Assembly (NCBI RefSeq): GCF_900104605.1 | Contig: NZ_LT629960.1 | Coordinates: 372,001 to 436,000 of the forward strand | Reading direction: 5' to 3' | Length of the DNA stretch: 64,000 nucleotides | DNA from: Tidjanibacter massiliensis | Lineage (GTDB): Bacteria > Bacteroidota > Bacteroidia > Bacteroidales > Rikenellaceae | Shown here: piece after piece, positions 19,036-27,193 of the stretch | Layout: each line of letters opens with the position of its first letter | How positions within the stretch are numbered: position 1 is the first letter of the stretch | Notes under the pieces: generated by a model | What the model saw: only the letters and a program-made list of their open reading frames with translations | What the model was told of the DNA's origin: nothing | Databases searched by the model: none | Program-made: the position numbers and the translations under genes

Positions 19036-20430
19036 ATGAAGAAACTGTTTGTTGTCTGCATCTGCCTGCTGTTCGCGGTAGAGAACGGCCATGCGCAGTT
19101 GCGCAGCCGGGTGGACGAGCGTTTTGAACTGACGAGTATCATGTTTGCCCTTGCCGGAGCTCCGGAGTACTGCAGCATCGGCATTCCCTCCTACCTGCAG
19201 GACATTATCGACGAGCTGACTCCCTATCAGGAGAGTGAGCCGATAAACTATGTCCGTGTACTCAATCAGCGTTACCTCATCGGATACAATGCCGTATCCG
19301 GCACGGCTGCCATGATGGAGATTGTGGATGGCGAAGTCCGACTCCAACCGCAGTACGATGTGGCCGACGTCGTGAAATACGACAACCGCTGGACCGAGGA
19401 GCTTTTCACGACCTATCTGGAGATGGTGAACCGTTTTTATCGGGAGAGCGACTTCCATGCGTTCTTTACCGCCCACCGACCCCTGTACGACGAAGTGACG
19501 GCGCAAATGGATGCATTGTTGGACGGTACGGTACCCGATTGGTTCCGGTCATTTTTCGGGAAGCCTCTGGCCGGCGATATCGAGGTGTATGTCAGCCTGA
19601 CCAACGGGCCGAGCAACTATGCGATACCGGGAGGAATCCTGATAGGTTCAGGTACGGGTGTTGGCAACGGGCAACCGTATATCGATGGTTTTAACGCTCC
19701 TTTCCTTGTCATCCACGAGCTGAGTCACCATTACACGAATCCGCTGTTTCTGGAGTGGTGGCCCCGGATAGAACCGGCAGCGAACGTCATCTATCCCCAC
19801 ATCGCCGACATGATGAGAACAATCGGATACGGCGACGCCTCTTCTGCACTGTGCGAATGGATGAACGACCTGTTCGTCATCATGTATATGACGGAGACAG
19901 GTAGTGAGAACATCCCTATGTACACGGCGCTGGAGATGAATAAAGGGTTCTTCTGGATGGAGCGCAGCGTGGATTTCATGCGGAACTTCTATGCCGACAG
20001 GGAACGTTATCCGCATGTGGGGGACTTCATGCCGCAATTGGTCGCCTTTATCAATTACATAGCCGATAATTTCGATTTGGTATTGGCCGAGTACGAGAAC
20101 AGGCGGCCCTATATCACGAACGTATATCCGGCGGTCGGTTCGGACATCTCCGGTTTCGAAGAAATCGTCATCACGTTTTCCGAGCCGATGTTTCCTTCCT
20201 GGGGATTCAACGGTACCGGTACGGATGACCCGACTGTCGAATGTTTGCCCTTCGATAAGGTTACTTGGTCAGAGGACGGTATGCGGGTCACCCTTTGTTT
20301 ACAGCAGGAAGAGTTGAAGGAGGATACACGGTACGGAGTATATTTGAGACCGTCATTTTTCGGTTCCATCCGTAAATTCGGCTTGAATGAAAAGTGTACG
20401 ACACTGAACTTTCATACGATATCGCAATAG
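19036..20430 (+). CDS. Secreted DUF4932-like putative metalloprotease
   Basis: A 464-aa exported protein with a signal peptide (about 1-20, ending GHA). The middle domain carries HELSHH (His227, Glu228, His231), an HExxH zinc motif, followed by a conserved Glu region (SSALCEWMNDLFV near 270) that could supply the third ligand. This set resembles DUF4932, a putative gluzincin-like family of Bacteroidota. The C-terminal part (about 358-464) looks like an SbsA-type Ig-like domain (VYPAVGSDISGFEEIVITFS). The protein lacks a lipobox, so it is probably periplasmic or secreted. It follows tmRNA but has an independent context. I used the ATG at 19036; the upstream frame overlaps tmRNA. Confidence 0.82.
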   Translation: MKKLFVVCICLLFAVENGHAQLRSRVDERFELTSIMFALAGAPEYCSIGIPSYLQDIIDELTPYQESEPINYVRVLNQRYLIGYNAVSGTAAMMEIVDGEVRLQPQYDVADVVKYDNRWTEELFTTYLEMVNRFYRESDFHAFFTAHRPLYDEVTAQMDALLDGTVPDWFRSFFGKPLAGDIEVYVSLTNGPSNYAIPGGILIGSGTGVGNGQPYIDGFNAPFLVIHELSHHYTNPLFLEWWPRIEPAANVIYPHIADMMRTIGYGDASSALCEWMNDLFVIMYMTETGSENIPMYTALEMNKGFFWMERSVDFMRNFYADRERYPHVGDFMPQLVAFINYIADNFDLVLAEYENRRPYITNVYPAVGSDISGFEEIVITFSEPMFPSWGFNGTGTDDPTVECLPFDKVTWSEDGMRVTLCLQQEELKEDTRYGVYLRPSFFGSIRKFGLNEKCTTLNFHTISQ

Positions 20431-20576
20431 AAGACAGAATACAGGCGGAAAAGAAGATGCATGCGTCTCCTTTTTCCCGTCGCATGACGGTTGGCGGAAC
20501 CCGTATCTGCCCGGCAGCGGGCGGATGGCGTCGGAAGAGCATCCGCAGATGTCAGCCGTTGCGATTCCTCCGGTTT

Positions 20577-21113
20577 TCAGGCCAGCGATTCGCCGAGGCG
20601 GCGGGCCCGGACGGGGTAGTCGCTCGTTTCGATGTCGCTGCGCGTATAGGCGCCTATGGCGATTATACGGCCGCAGTCCTGCCAGCGCAGGTAGCGGCAG
20701 AGGGCTTCGTAATGGGCTTGCAGCGCATCGGCTACCCATGTCTCCGTATCGCCGCAGGTGGCGAGGAGGAGGGCTCGTTTCGGTGTTCGGAGGGCGTCGT
20801 TCAACGCATAGAAACGGTCGATAACCCGTTTCAGTTGGGCCGACATACCGAAATAGTAGAGCGGGGTGACGAATGCTATCGCATCCGCTTCGAGGAGGTC
20901 GTCCCGAAGGTAGACCATGTCGTCCTTCTGAATGCACTCCGTATCATGGCTGCGGCAGTAGTCGCAGGCACGGCACGGTTCTATTCTGCTGGAGGCTGCG
21001 TCGAAACGGATGACCTTGTGGCCGGCGGCTTCCGCTCCGGCGGAGAATTCATCGGCCAGCAGCATCGAGGTACCCCTGCGGTGCGGACTGCCTGTAATGA
21101 CGAGTATCTTCAT
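20577..21113 (-). CDS. Flavodoxin-fold NAD(P)H-dependent oxidoreductase
   Basis: A 178-aa protein of the NADPH-dependent FMN reductase/iron-sulfur flavoprotein group. The FMN loop GSPHRRGTS lies at 8-16. Cysteines 47, 50, 53 and 60 form a CxxCxxCx6C cluster that in related proteins precedes KDDM and holds either an iron-sulfur cluster or redox cysteines. The PLYYFGMSAQLKRVIDR motif near 105 binds the flavin. It is monocistronic. A TATCTTTA box lies at 21138-21145, 24 bases upstream. The physiological electron acceptor is unknown. Confidence 0.87.
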   Translation of the reverse strand: MKILVITGSPHRRGTSMLLADEFSAGAEAAGHKVIRFDAASSRIEPCRACDYCRSHDTECIQKDDMVYLRDDLLEADAIAFVTPLYYFGMSAQLKRVIDRFYALNDALRTPKRALLLATCGDTETWVADALQAHYEALCRYLRWQDCGRIIAIGAYTRSDIETSDYPVRARRLGESLA

Positions 21114-21137
21114 GATGCGTCGTATTGATGTGCAGCG

Positions 21138-21145
21138 TAAAGATA
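21138..21145 (-). promoter_or_regulatory. Possible -7 box for the flavodoxin-fold gene
   Basis: TATCTTTA on the minus strand lies 24 bases upstream of the start. No good -33 element is seen. Confidence 0.4.
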
Positions 21146-21450
21146 GTGTTTCGTCGGGATATTTGCGGACTTTCCGGAACTCTTTTTCATCCGCCGTTCC
21201 GTGTCGCCGCCGTACGTCGGGGACGGTGCATGGTTCCGACGACCGGTCGGAAAACCGGAGTGGTCGGCACCGGAATGCTCTGCCGGGGGCCGGTGTAAAA
21301 ATTGTTGCCTTTTGGGGAAGATACGGGTGTTTTACGATGAAGGAACGACAATTCTTCGTACTTTTGAAGATGCTGTTGGGCGGCAGTGCGGTTGTTGCGG
21401 ACGGATGTCCGCCGGATGCAGAACGGCCGCGGTAAGGACAAGGTGGAAAA
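21146..21450. other. Divergent intergenic region
   Basis: Between the oxidoreductase and the EamA gene there is no recognised gene. A TACTTTTG box lies at 21359-21366, but its -33 partner is poor (TTTA), so a promoter for the EamA-HutD pair is only possible. Confidence 0.4.
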
Positions 21451-21888
21451 GTGAAAGCGAAGAGTGGAATGTGGCAGTATTATGCTATCCTGTCGGCGGT
21501 ATTCGCGGCGTTGACGGCTATTTTTGCCAAGGTAGGGGTGAAGGACATGGATTCCGACCTGGCTACCGCCATACGGACAGTGGTCATCCTGTGCATTACC
21601 TGGGGCATCGTCCTTTTCGGCGGTAAGGTCGGCGGAATGGGTGCCATAGGCGGCCGGAATTGGATATTCCTCATTCTGTCGGGAGTGGCTACCGGATTGT
21701 CGTGGCTCTTCTATTTCAAGGCCCTGCAGTTGGGCGATGCTTCGAAAGTGGCGCCGATAGACAAGTTGAGCGTCGTATTTACGATAGTGCTCTCCTATCT
21801 GGTGCTCCGGGAACCGGTCAGTTGGAGGGTGTTGCTCGGCGGTTGCCTGATTGCGGCCGGCTCTATTGTGATACTCTCCGGAAAGTGA
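21451..21888 (+). CDS. EamA-type small multidrug/metabolite transporter (half size)
   Basis: A 145-aa integral membrane protein with five predicted helices, matching one EamA repeat rather than the usual two. The motif AIFAKVGVKDMDSDLATAIR near 25 and the C-terminal APIDKLSVVFTIVLSYLVLREP are typical EamA signatures. Half-size members act as dimers. The substrate is unknown. It ends 24 bases before hutD and is probably co-transcribed with it. The ORF starts at ATG 21451 with a normal positive N terminus. Confidence 0.88.
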   Translation: MKAKSGMWQYYAILSAVFAALTAIFAKVGVKDMDSDLATAIRTVVILCITWGIVLFGGKVGGMGAIGGRNWIFLILSGVATGLSWLFYFKALQLGDASKVAPIDKLSVVFTIVLSYLVLREPVSWRVLLGGCLIAAGSIVILSGK

Positions 21889-21912
21889 CGAAAGAATAAG
21901 ATAAAGAACGAT

Positions 21913-22524
21913 ATGTACAGAATAATCCGGAAAGGGGAGCTGCCGGTATCCCGCTGGAGCGGGGGGACGACCACGCAGCTTGCCATTTGGCCCGAAGGGG
22001 CTGTGTATGCCGAACGCAATTTCGTGTGGCGCGTCAGTTCCGCCCGGGTGGAGACCCAGGAGTCGGAGTTCACGTCGCTTCCGGGAGTCGCACGCTGCCT
22101 GATGGTTCTGGACGGTACGCTGCATCTCGAACACGAAGGCCGTTACGAGACGGAGCTCGTGCAGTTCGCACAGGATAACTTCAGCGGTTCGTGGACGACG
22201 CGGAGCCGCGGACGGGTGACCGATTTCAATCTGATGACCACAGCGGGGGAGGGACGCGTACAGCTTCTCGAACTCGGGGCCTCCTCCCGTCGGGAGGTGG
22301 AGCTCATGCCGGTAGTGGAGGCGTGGAGGGGCGTCAGCGAGGTGTTTTATCTGCTGGCGGACGGTATTCTCCTTGTTCTGCCCGACGGTACCGAACACAA
22401 GGTGTCGGCGGGCGATGTGCTGGTGGTGCATCGGGAAGAGCACGGGGAGGTTCCTGTGCTCGTAATGGAGAACCGTCTGCCGCAGCTCGCCCGCGTCGTA
22501 CGTGCCATCATCTATCACGACTGA
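21913..22524 (+). CDS. HutD-family protein
   Basis: A 203-aa cupin-like protein. The opening SRWSGGTTTQLAIWPEG followed by RVSSARVE is the HutD signature. HutD occurs near histidine-use genes in Proteobacteria and is thought to tune the hut system, possibly by binding a pathway metabolite. Here there are no hut genes within the window; the partner is the EamA transporter 24 bases upstream. The barrel ends near residue 190. It is followed by a convergent gene after 23 bases. Confidence 0.86.
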   Translation: MYRIIRKGELPVSRWSGGTTTQLAIWPEGAVYAERNFVWRVSSARVETQESEFTSLPGVARCLMVLDGTLHLEHEGRYETELVQFAQDNFSGSWTTRSRGRVTDFNLMTTAGEGRVQLLELGASSRREVELMPVVEAWRGVSEVFYLLADGILLVLPDGTEHKVSAGDVLVVHREEHGEVPVLVMENRLPQLARVVRAIIYHD

Positions 22525-22547
22525 CTGCGGCGGGCCGGCCGCCCCTG

Positions 22548-23543
22548 TCAATCAATCACTATGACCAGTGATTCGAGGGGTGTCGCCCAGTCGTAGATGT
22601 ATTTGGCGTGGGAGGTGGCGTTGCGCACGCACATGTGCGAACGGGGCGTCGTTCCCAGTGTCGGACTGAATTCGATGTAGTTCTTTTCATTCGCTTTCGG
22701 ATTGTTGAGCGGAACGCCGTGAATGTATCCGCCGCGGGTGAAGCGGCTGGCCCACGGCGCGAAACCTGCAATTTCGGAGCTCCCGTCGCGGAGGTAGTAC
22801 ATCTTCGGCTTGTGTTCCTGTATCACATAGACGCCTAGCGGTGTCTCCTGCTGGTAGGGCGGATTGTGCAGGCCGGTGGTCGCCGGATTCATGCTCCGTA
22901 CGTACCAGACGGTGCCCACCTTCTCCAGCGTCGCTATGTTCTGGTCGGTACGGTCGACGAAAATCACTTTTGAAAAGCGGTGTACGGGGAGTGTCCGTAC
23001 ATAATCCTTCGGGACGTACCATGCGCCGTCGTAAAGCATTGAACAGACCTTGACGTAGTCGGCGCTGTCCTTCAGCAGCAGGAAAAGCGCCCCGTCGCGG
23101 CTGTAACGGGCCGGTTTCCCCGTCTGGCTGCCGTACAGGGGGATGGACTGGTAGCGGCTGACGCCGTAACGGTCCGTGGCGCTGCGGTATTCGTTTATCT
23201 CCGGGTCTTGTACTTCGGGGGCTATGCCGTTCCTGTCCTTGTAGTTCTGGAGCGTTACCCATGTGACGGAATCCTGCTGGGCCGCTTCGAGAGCCGAAAG
23301 CCATTCACCTATCTTGTCCCATTGGAAGCGCCTTTCGGTGTCCTTGTAGGGGTAGGTGTCGCCGAGGGTGTGTTGCGTATAGGAGAGTTCCTTGACTATC
23401 TCTACTCCGTTCGGTGCCGACGTTCCGTCGGTATTGCATGTTATCCTAACCGGAGGGGTTTGCTGTGCCGTGGCGTCCGGCGGAGTGCCGAGGCAGCAGG
23501 CGAGAAGGGTTGCCGTCCATGCGGCGGTAATCGTGTGATTCAT
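22548..23543 (-). CDS. L,D-transpeptidase (YkuD family), exported
   Basis: A 331-aa envelope protein. A signal peptide covers about residues 1-26 (ends DATA). The catalytic domain is C-terminal: the first His in GYIHGVPLN (His275), then SHMCVRN with Cys305. The family motif is normally HxxG-SHGCxR; here the Gly before Cys is Met. L,D-transpeptidases form 3-3 cross-links or attach proteins to peptidoglycan. The N-terminal 200 residues have no clear family, and may be a substrate or SH3-like domain. The gene is monocistronic and converges on hutD. Confidence 0.85.
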   Translation of the reverse strand: MNHTITAAWTATLLACCLGTPPDATAQQTPPVRITCNTDGTSAPNGVEIVKELSYTQHTLGDTYPYKDTERRFQWDKIGEWLSALEAAQQDSVTWVTLQNYKDRNGIAPEVQDPEINEYRSATDRYGVSRYQSIPLYGSQTGKPARYSRDGALFLLLKDSADYVKVCSMLYDGAWYVPKDYVRTLPVHRFSKVIFVDRTDQNIATLEKVGTVWYVRSMNPATTGLHNPPYQQETPLGVYVIQEHKPKMYYLRDGSSEIAGFAPWASRFTRGGYIHGVPLNNPKANEKNYIEFSPTLGTTPRSHMCVRNATSHAKYIYDWATPLESLVIVID

Positions 23544-23863
23544 CCGGATTGTCTTGTTATGGTTTTACCTGTTTTCCGTAAACAATTTCTGTGCAATTCG
23601 CGGCCGGTTTGGAAAAGAAAGTGTATACACGGAATGTTTAAAATGATTGTTTTTGTAATGTATTGTTTGATAGGCTATTTGTGCCTGCTGCCAGCCGAAG
23701 GGCGGTGAATCAGGTGCTGAAAGATGTGTCGGCGTTTTCTGATTTTATATATTTTGTATATATTAGTAGGTAGAAATGTGGTTTCATGCGCGCCGTATCC
23801 GTTTGGCGTGCGTTTCGTGTCCGGCAGATACGGATAGATGTCGTCATTTAAATTATTGTGTTC
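23544..23863. other. Divergent intergenic region
   Basis: The 320 bases between the L,D-transpeptidase and AraC-type genes are AT-rich toward the middle (TATATATT runs near 23740-23765). They hold no gene that I recognise. Promoters for both flanking genes probably lie here, but none fits the consensus well. Confidence 0.45.
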
Positions 23864-24742
23864 ATGGAGAGTGTTTACACGGATGGAAGTTCTCTTTTTG
23901 CCGCAGTTACTTCCGGTTCCGAGAAACGTTACGGCAGACATACGGTGATAGAGAATGTCAGACTTGCTCCTTGGGAGGTACGTATGGGGGCGGATAGTCT
24001 GCCTGTCGTATTGCTCGTACTGTATGGCCGGGTCGATATATCCGTCAATGGTGCAGAGCGCGTACCGGCCGGGGCAGGGACGGTCGTGTTGCTGCCGGCC
24101 GACTGTTATTACGTATTGACGGCCCGCGAGGAGGCGCATTTGTTGGCATATGCCGTCGAAGAGCTGTTGGAGATGTGGGAAGGTGAACCGCTTTCCGGGG
24201 GAGGTGCCGTCGGAGGGGGAATCGTCGGACGGCTCTCCGTGCTGGAGATGAACGAACGCCTTTGGGAATATGCCCTGACGGTGTCGGAGTATCTTTTCGA
24301 TGGTATTTCGAGTCCGCGATTCATGCGGATGAAAGCATTCGAGTTCATGCATTTGTTGCAGTTTTATTATGCGCGGGATGAGCTCGCGGCCTTTTTCTCT
24401 CCGCTGTTGGACGAGGACATGGATTTCACCCGTATCGTGATGGACAATTGGAGCCGGGTGAGGAGCAAGGCGGAACTTGCGGCGATAGCGGGATTGAGCA
24501 CTTCCCGCTTTGGGGTGAAGTTCAAGGAGGTATTTGGCACGTCGCCTTATCAGTGGATGATGTCGCGCAAGAGCGAGCAGATATACCACAAACTGGTGTA
24601 TGGCAGCGAATCGCTGAGGGAGATAAGCGAAGAATTCCGGTTCGGTTCCGTACAGCATTTCAATGATTTTTGTAAAAAGAGGTTCGGAATGACCCCCGGG
24701 AAGCTGCGCAGTCAGAAGCGTGCCGAGGTGGTTGCCGTGTGA
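23864..24742 (+). CDS. AraC-family transcription regulator
   Basis: A 292-aa regulator. The N-terminal cupin-like sensing region (about 20-130) carries VNGAERVPAGAGTVVLLPAD, the typical beta-turn sequence. The C-terminal AraC DNA-binding domain (about 185-285) has two helix-turn-helix motifs: ELAAIAGLSTSRFGVKFKEV and LREISEEFRFGSVQHFNDF. The usual RLxxA/L...S pattern is present. It is monocistronic and ends at a strong bidirectional terminator shared with the glutamine synthetase gene. The effector is unknown. Confidence 0.9.
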   Translation: MESVYTDGSSLFAAVTSGSEKRYGRHTVIENVRLAPWEVRMGADSLPVVLLVLYGRVDISVNGAERVPAGAGTVVLLPADCYYVLTAREEAHLLAYAVEELLEMWEGEPLSGGGAVGGGIVGRLSVLEMNERLWEYALTVSEYLFDGISSPRFMRMKAFEFMHLLQFYYARDELAAFFSPLLDEDMDFTRIVMDNWSRVRSKAELAAIAGLSTSRFGVKFKEVFGTSPYQWMMSRKSEQIYHKLVYGSESLREISEEFRFGSVQHFNDFCKKRFGMTPGKLRSQKRAEVVAV

Positions 24743-24761
24743 ATGTCCGGTTATTCTGTGA

Positions 24762-24803
24762 AACGAACGGCGGCCTGTCTCAAGACAGGCCGCCGTTCGT
24801 TTC
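24762..24803. terminator. Bidirectional terminator between araC-type gene and glutamine synthetase
   Basis: A perfect 20-bp inverted repeat (24762-24781 with 24784-24803). On the plus strand it ends in GTTTCTTTC; on the minus strand the arm ends in CGTTTCAC. It serves both convergent genes. Confidence 0.85.
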
Positions 24804-24820
24804 TTTCGTTGCCGTCGGTA

Positions 24821-26329
24821 TCAACCGCAGTAGTAGTATTTGCTGACCATTTCGGACATCAGTTCCGGGTGCTGTTTTACTTCACGACGTATGTCGGCGT
24901 CGTTGTACGACCGCAGCGTCTTGATGATGCTGTCTATCATTGCCGGGCTGAAGATGCCTTTGGCTTCGTATGCGGCACGCTGTTCGGCCAGTTTGTCGGC
25001 GGATGCGGCGCACGAGTCGGGAAGCTGGTCGAGTGATGCGACACGCGCCTTGTTCTCCTCCTTGTGGATATTGACATCCACATAGGTCTTGTCGGCTATT
25101 TCGAGCCCGTTGGGAAGTTCGAGTCCGTAGCGGCAGGCGACACAGAGGGCCGATAGCAACTGATAGATGTCGGCGGAGCAGTCGGCCGAACGTATTTCGA
25201 CGGTCTGTTTCGAGGAGGCATCCACGTGCATCTCCTTGTCCTGCGGGTTCACCTGCGAGAACATGTCGCGTTTGGTAGTCCATCCCAGCGGTACGCGTAC
25301 GAGTACCGAACGGTTGCGGTCGCCCCAGCAGATGTTCGTCGGAGCCTCCTGATGAGGAACGAGGCGGAAGTAAGAGGTCGGGTTGGCGTTGCCGAACGCG
25401 GTAATCGACGGTGCGAGCGTCATCATGCCGGCGATGGCCCGGCGTGCGGTTTCCGACAGTTTGCCGTCGGCATCGAGCATCATGTTCTTGCCGTCCTTCA
25501 TGATGCGCATGTGGATATGGAGTCCCGAACCTGCCTTGCCTTCGGTGATTTTCGGAGCGAAGCTGGTATCGAGGCCGTATTCGTAGGCGAGGTTGCGAAT
25601 CACCCATTTGGCCAGCACCAGCTGGTCGGCTGCGTCTTCCACGTCGGTGGGGAGGAACTCAATTTCGTTCTGCTCGTAGATGCGGCCGTCGAGGCGGAAA
25701 TTGCCCACTTCCGAGTGGCCGTATTTGATTTTGCCGCCGATGAGTGCGATGTAGTACATGCACTGGGTGCGGAAACTGTTGAATTTTGCGAACGGTGCCG
25801 ATTCATGGTAGCCTTTCTGGTCTACGGCAGGATACATTTGCGTCTGCTCGTTTTCGGGAGCCGACACATAGTATTCGAGCTCGCCCATCGCCTCGTACGT
25901 CATGCCGGTGGCTTCGGTGAAGGCTTTCTTGGCCTTGTACAGCGTATATTCCGGCGAACTTTCGAGGCGCTGGCCGTCTTTGTCAAAGAAAGAGCAGAGG
26001 AAACACAGCGTGGGCAGTTCGGCGAACGGGTCGATGAAGGCCGTGCGCAGGCGCGGTATGACGTACAGGTCGCTGCTGCCCGCCTCGATGAAGGGGAAGA
26101 GACTGGAGCCGTCCACACGCTCTCCGGAGGTGAGGATGGAGTGGAGGTACTCTTCGTTCGTGATGACGAAGTTCAGCGTTTTCAGCCTGCCGTCTGCGGC
26201 CGGATACATGAAGTTGACCATGCCGATGCCGTTGTCCTTGACGAACGCGGTGATGTCGGCGAGCGTAAATTCCGCAGCCGGTTTTCCGATGAGGGCCTGC
26301 ATGGTGTTAGAACGTATGTCCATTTCCAT
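24821..26329 (-). CDS. Glutamine synthetase family protein
   Basis: A 502-aa enzyme of the glutamine synthetase fold, forming glutamine from glutamate, ammonia and ATP. The N-terminal beta-grasp domain covers about 1-115. The catalytic domain has GELEYYVSAPENE, GHSEVGNFRLDGRIYEQNE, GSGLHIHMRIMKDG, RLVPHQEAP and VEIRSADCSADIYQ, which supply the metal and substrate ligands. The length fits the GlnA-type I/II proteins common in Bacteroidota, not the 700-aa GSIII. I use the ATG at 26329 (MEMDIRSN); the ORF upstream is non-coding leader. It is transcribed from a good promoter at 26399-26428, with a hairpin directly after the -7 box. Confidence 0.92.
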   Translation of the reverse strand: MEMDIRSNTMQALIGKPAAEFTLADITAFVKDNGIGMVNFMYPAADGRLKTLNFVITNEEYLHSILTSGERVDGSSLFPFIEAGSSDLYVIPRLRTAFIDPFAELPTLCFLCSFFDKDGQRLESSPEYTLYKAKKAFTEATGMTYEAMGELEYYVSAPENEQTQMYPAVDQKGYHESAPFAKFNSFRTQCMYYIALIGGKIKYGHSEVGNFRLDGRIYEQNEIEFLPTDVEDAADQLVLAKWVIRNLAYEYGLDTSFAPKITEGKAGSGLHIHMRIMKDGKNMMLDADGKLSETARRAIAGMMTLAPSITAFGNANPTSYFRLVPHQEAPTNICWGDRNRSVLVRVPLGWTTKRDMFSQVNPQDKEMHVDASSKQTVEIRSADCSADIYQLLSALCVACRYGLELPNGLEIADKTYVDVNIHKEENKARVASLDQLPDSCAASADKLAEQRAAYEAKGIFSPAMIDSIIKTLRSYNDADIRREVKQHPELMSEMVSKYYYCG

Positions 26330-26364
26330 GATGTGATATTTTATGGTTGTATCTGTCGTTATTA

Positions 26365-26392
26365 CAGCCCGGCCGCATCCGCGGCCGAGCTG
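26365..26392 (-). promoter_or_regulatory. Hairpin in the glutamine synthetase leader
   Basis: A 12-bp stem with a G-T pair and 4-base loop (26365-26376 with 26381-26392) lies 6 bases downstream of the -7 box. It would be at the very 5' end of the message. Confidence 0.55.
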
Positions 26393-26398
26393 TAACGG

Positions 26399-26428
26399 CA
26401 AAGATATATCAATATTTTGCTCTCGCAA
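26399..26428 (-). promoter_or_regulatory. Promoter of glutamine synthetase
   Basis: On the minus strand: TTG (26428-26426), 19 bases, TATCTTTG (26406-26399). The message starts near 26393, right at the leader hairpin. Confidence 0.72.
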
Positions 26429-26538
26429 TGATTTTGCGTAAAAATTATCATGATAAAACCCGGAATAGTGCGGAATTGTAACAATGGCGACCGACATCCG
26501 GGTGCGTTTTCTCCTTGTCTTGCGGTTGCCTGATGCGA

Positions 26539-26572
26539 ACCGTCCCTCCGTATCATCATACGGAGGGACGGT
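26539..26572 (-). terminator. Terminator after the Bor-like gene
   Basis: A perfect 15-bp inverted repeat (26539-26553 with 26558-26572) lies just downstream of the Bor-like gene. It has no T tract, so termination efficiency is uncertain. Confidence 0.6.
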
Positions 26573-26598
26573 GGCGGAAACAGGGACAGGGCATCTGC

Positions 26599-26967
26599 CT
26601 ACTCCTCTATCAGGTCGATTATCTCGTTGTTTCGCACATCGACGGAGTGGGTCGGCGCGATGTCTTTCAGAGGGACGTAATAGACCGTGGAGGTCGGCGT
26701 ATAGATGCCGAAGGTCAGCGAGCCTACCAGACCGTTCAGAAAACTCGAATAGGTTCTGACCACGTAGTTTTCCCGGTCACCCACATACTCCGTTGCCTTC
26801 ATGGTCGCGTTGTTGAGCGGTACGAGACCGTAAATCAGTTGGTGGTTCCACTCCCGGCTGACCTCGATGAGCGGTTCGCTCTTTTCTACGTTGCCCACTA
26901 TCACCCGTGTATTGTAGCAGGAGGTCAGGACCGTTGCGCAGATTGCTGCAAGCAGGATTCTTTTCAT
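26599..26967 (-). CDS. Bor-like lipoprotein
   Basis: A 122-aa lipoprotein: signal peptide MKRILLAAICATVLTSC with lipobox Cys17. The mature part shows NHQLIYGLVPLNNATM and NGLVGSLTFGIYTPTSTVYYVP, matching the Bor family (phage lambda Bor and relatives), small outer-membrane lipoproteins. Bor in coliphages gives serum resistance; function here is unknown. The gene stands alone, with no other phage gene nearby. The stop codon lies at 26599-26601. Confidence 0.8.
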   Translation of the reverse strand: MKRILLAAICATVLTSCYNTRVIVGNVEKSEPLIEVSREWNHQLIYGLVPLNNATMKATEYVGDRENYVVRTYSSFLNGLVGSLTFGIYTPTSTVYYVPLKDIAPTHSVDVRNNEIIDLIEE

Positions 26968-27193
26968 GTCGTTTCGTTTGGTTAGGTGCCGCCGGACGGA
27001 CGGCCCGGTGAATACATTGTATTACGTTCGACAAATATACGTTTATCTGCAATAATGTAAAAGTATAATGTCTGGTAAACGGCATTTTCCTCCGGGAGCG
27101 CATTTTCCGGTTGCGAGACGGTGCGTTTTCCCGATTTTGGTATTATCTTTCACCACCGGCCGACGTTGGCCGGTCCATAAAAGTTACGGGACG

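Noticed and set aside
26599-26967. Bor-like lipoprotein as evidence for a prophage
   Set aside because: No other phage-like gene lies nearby. Bor-like lipoproteins also occur as ordinary chromosomal genes.
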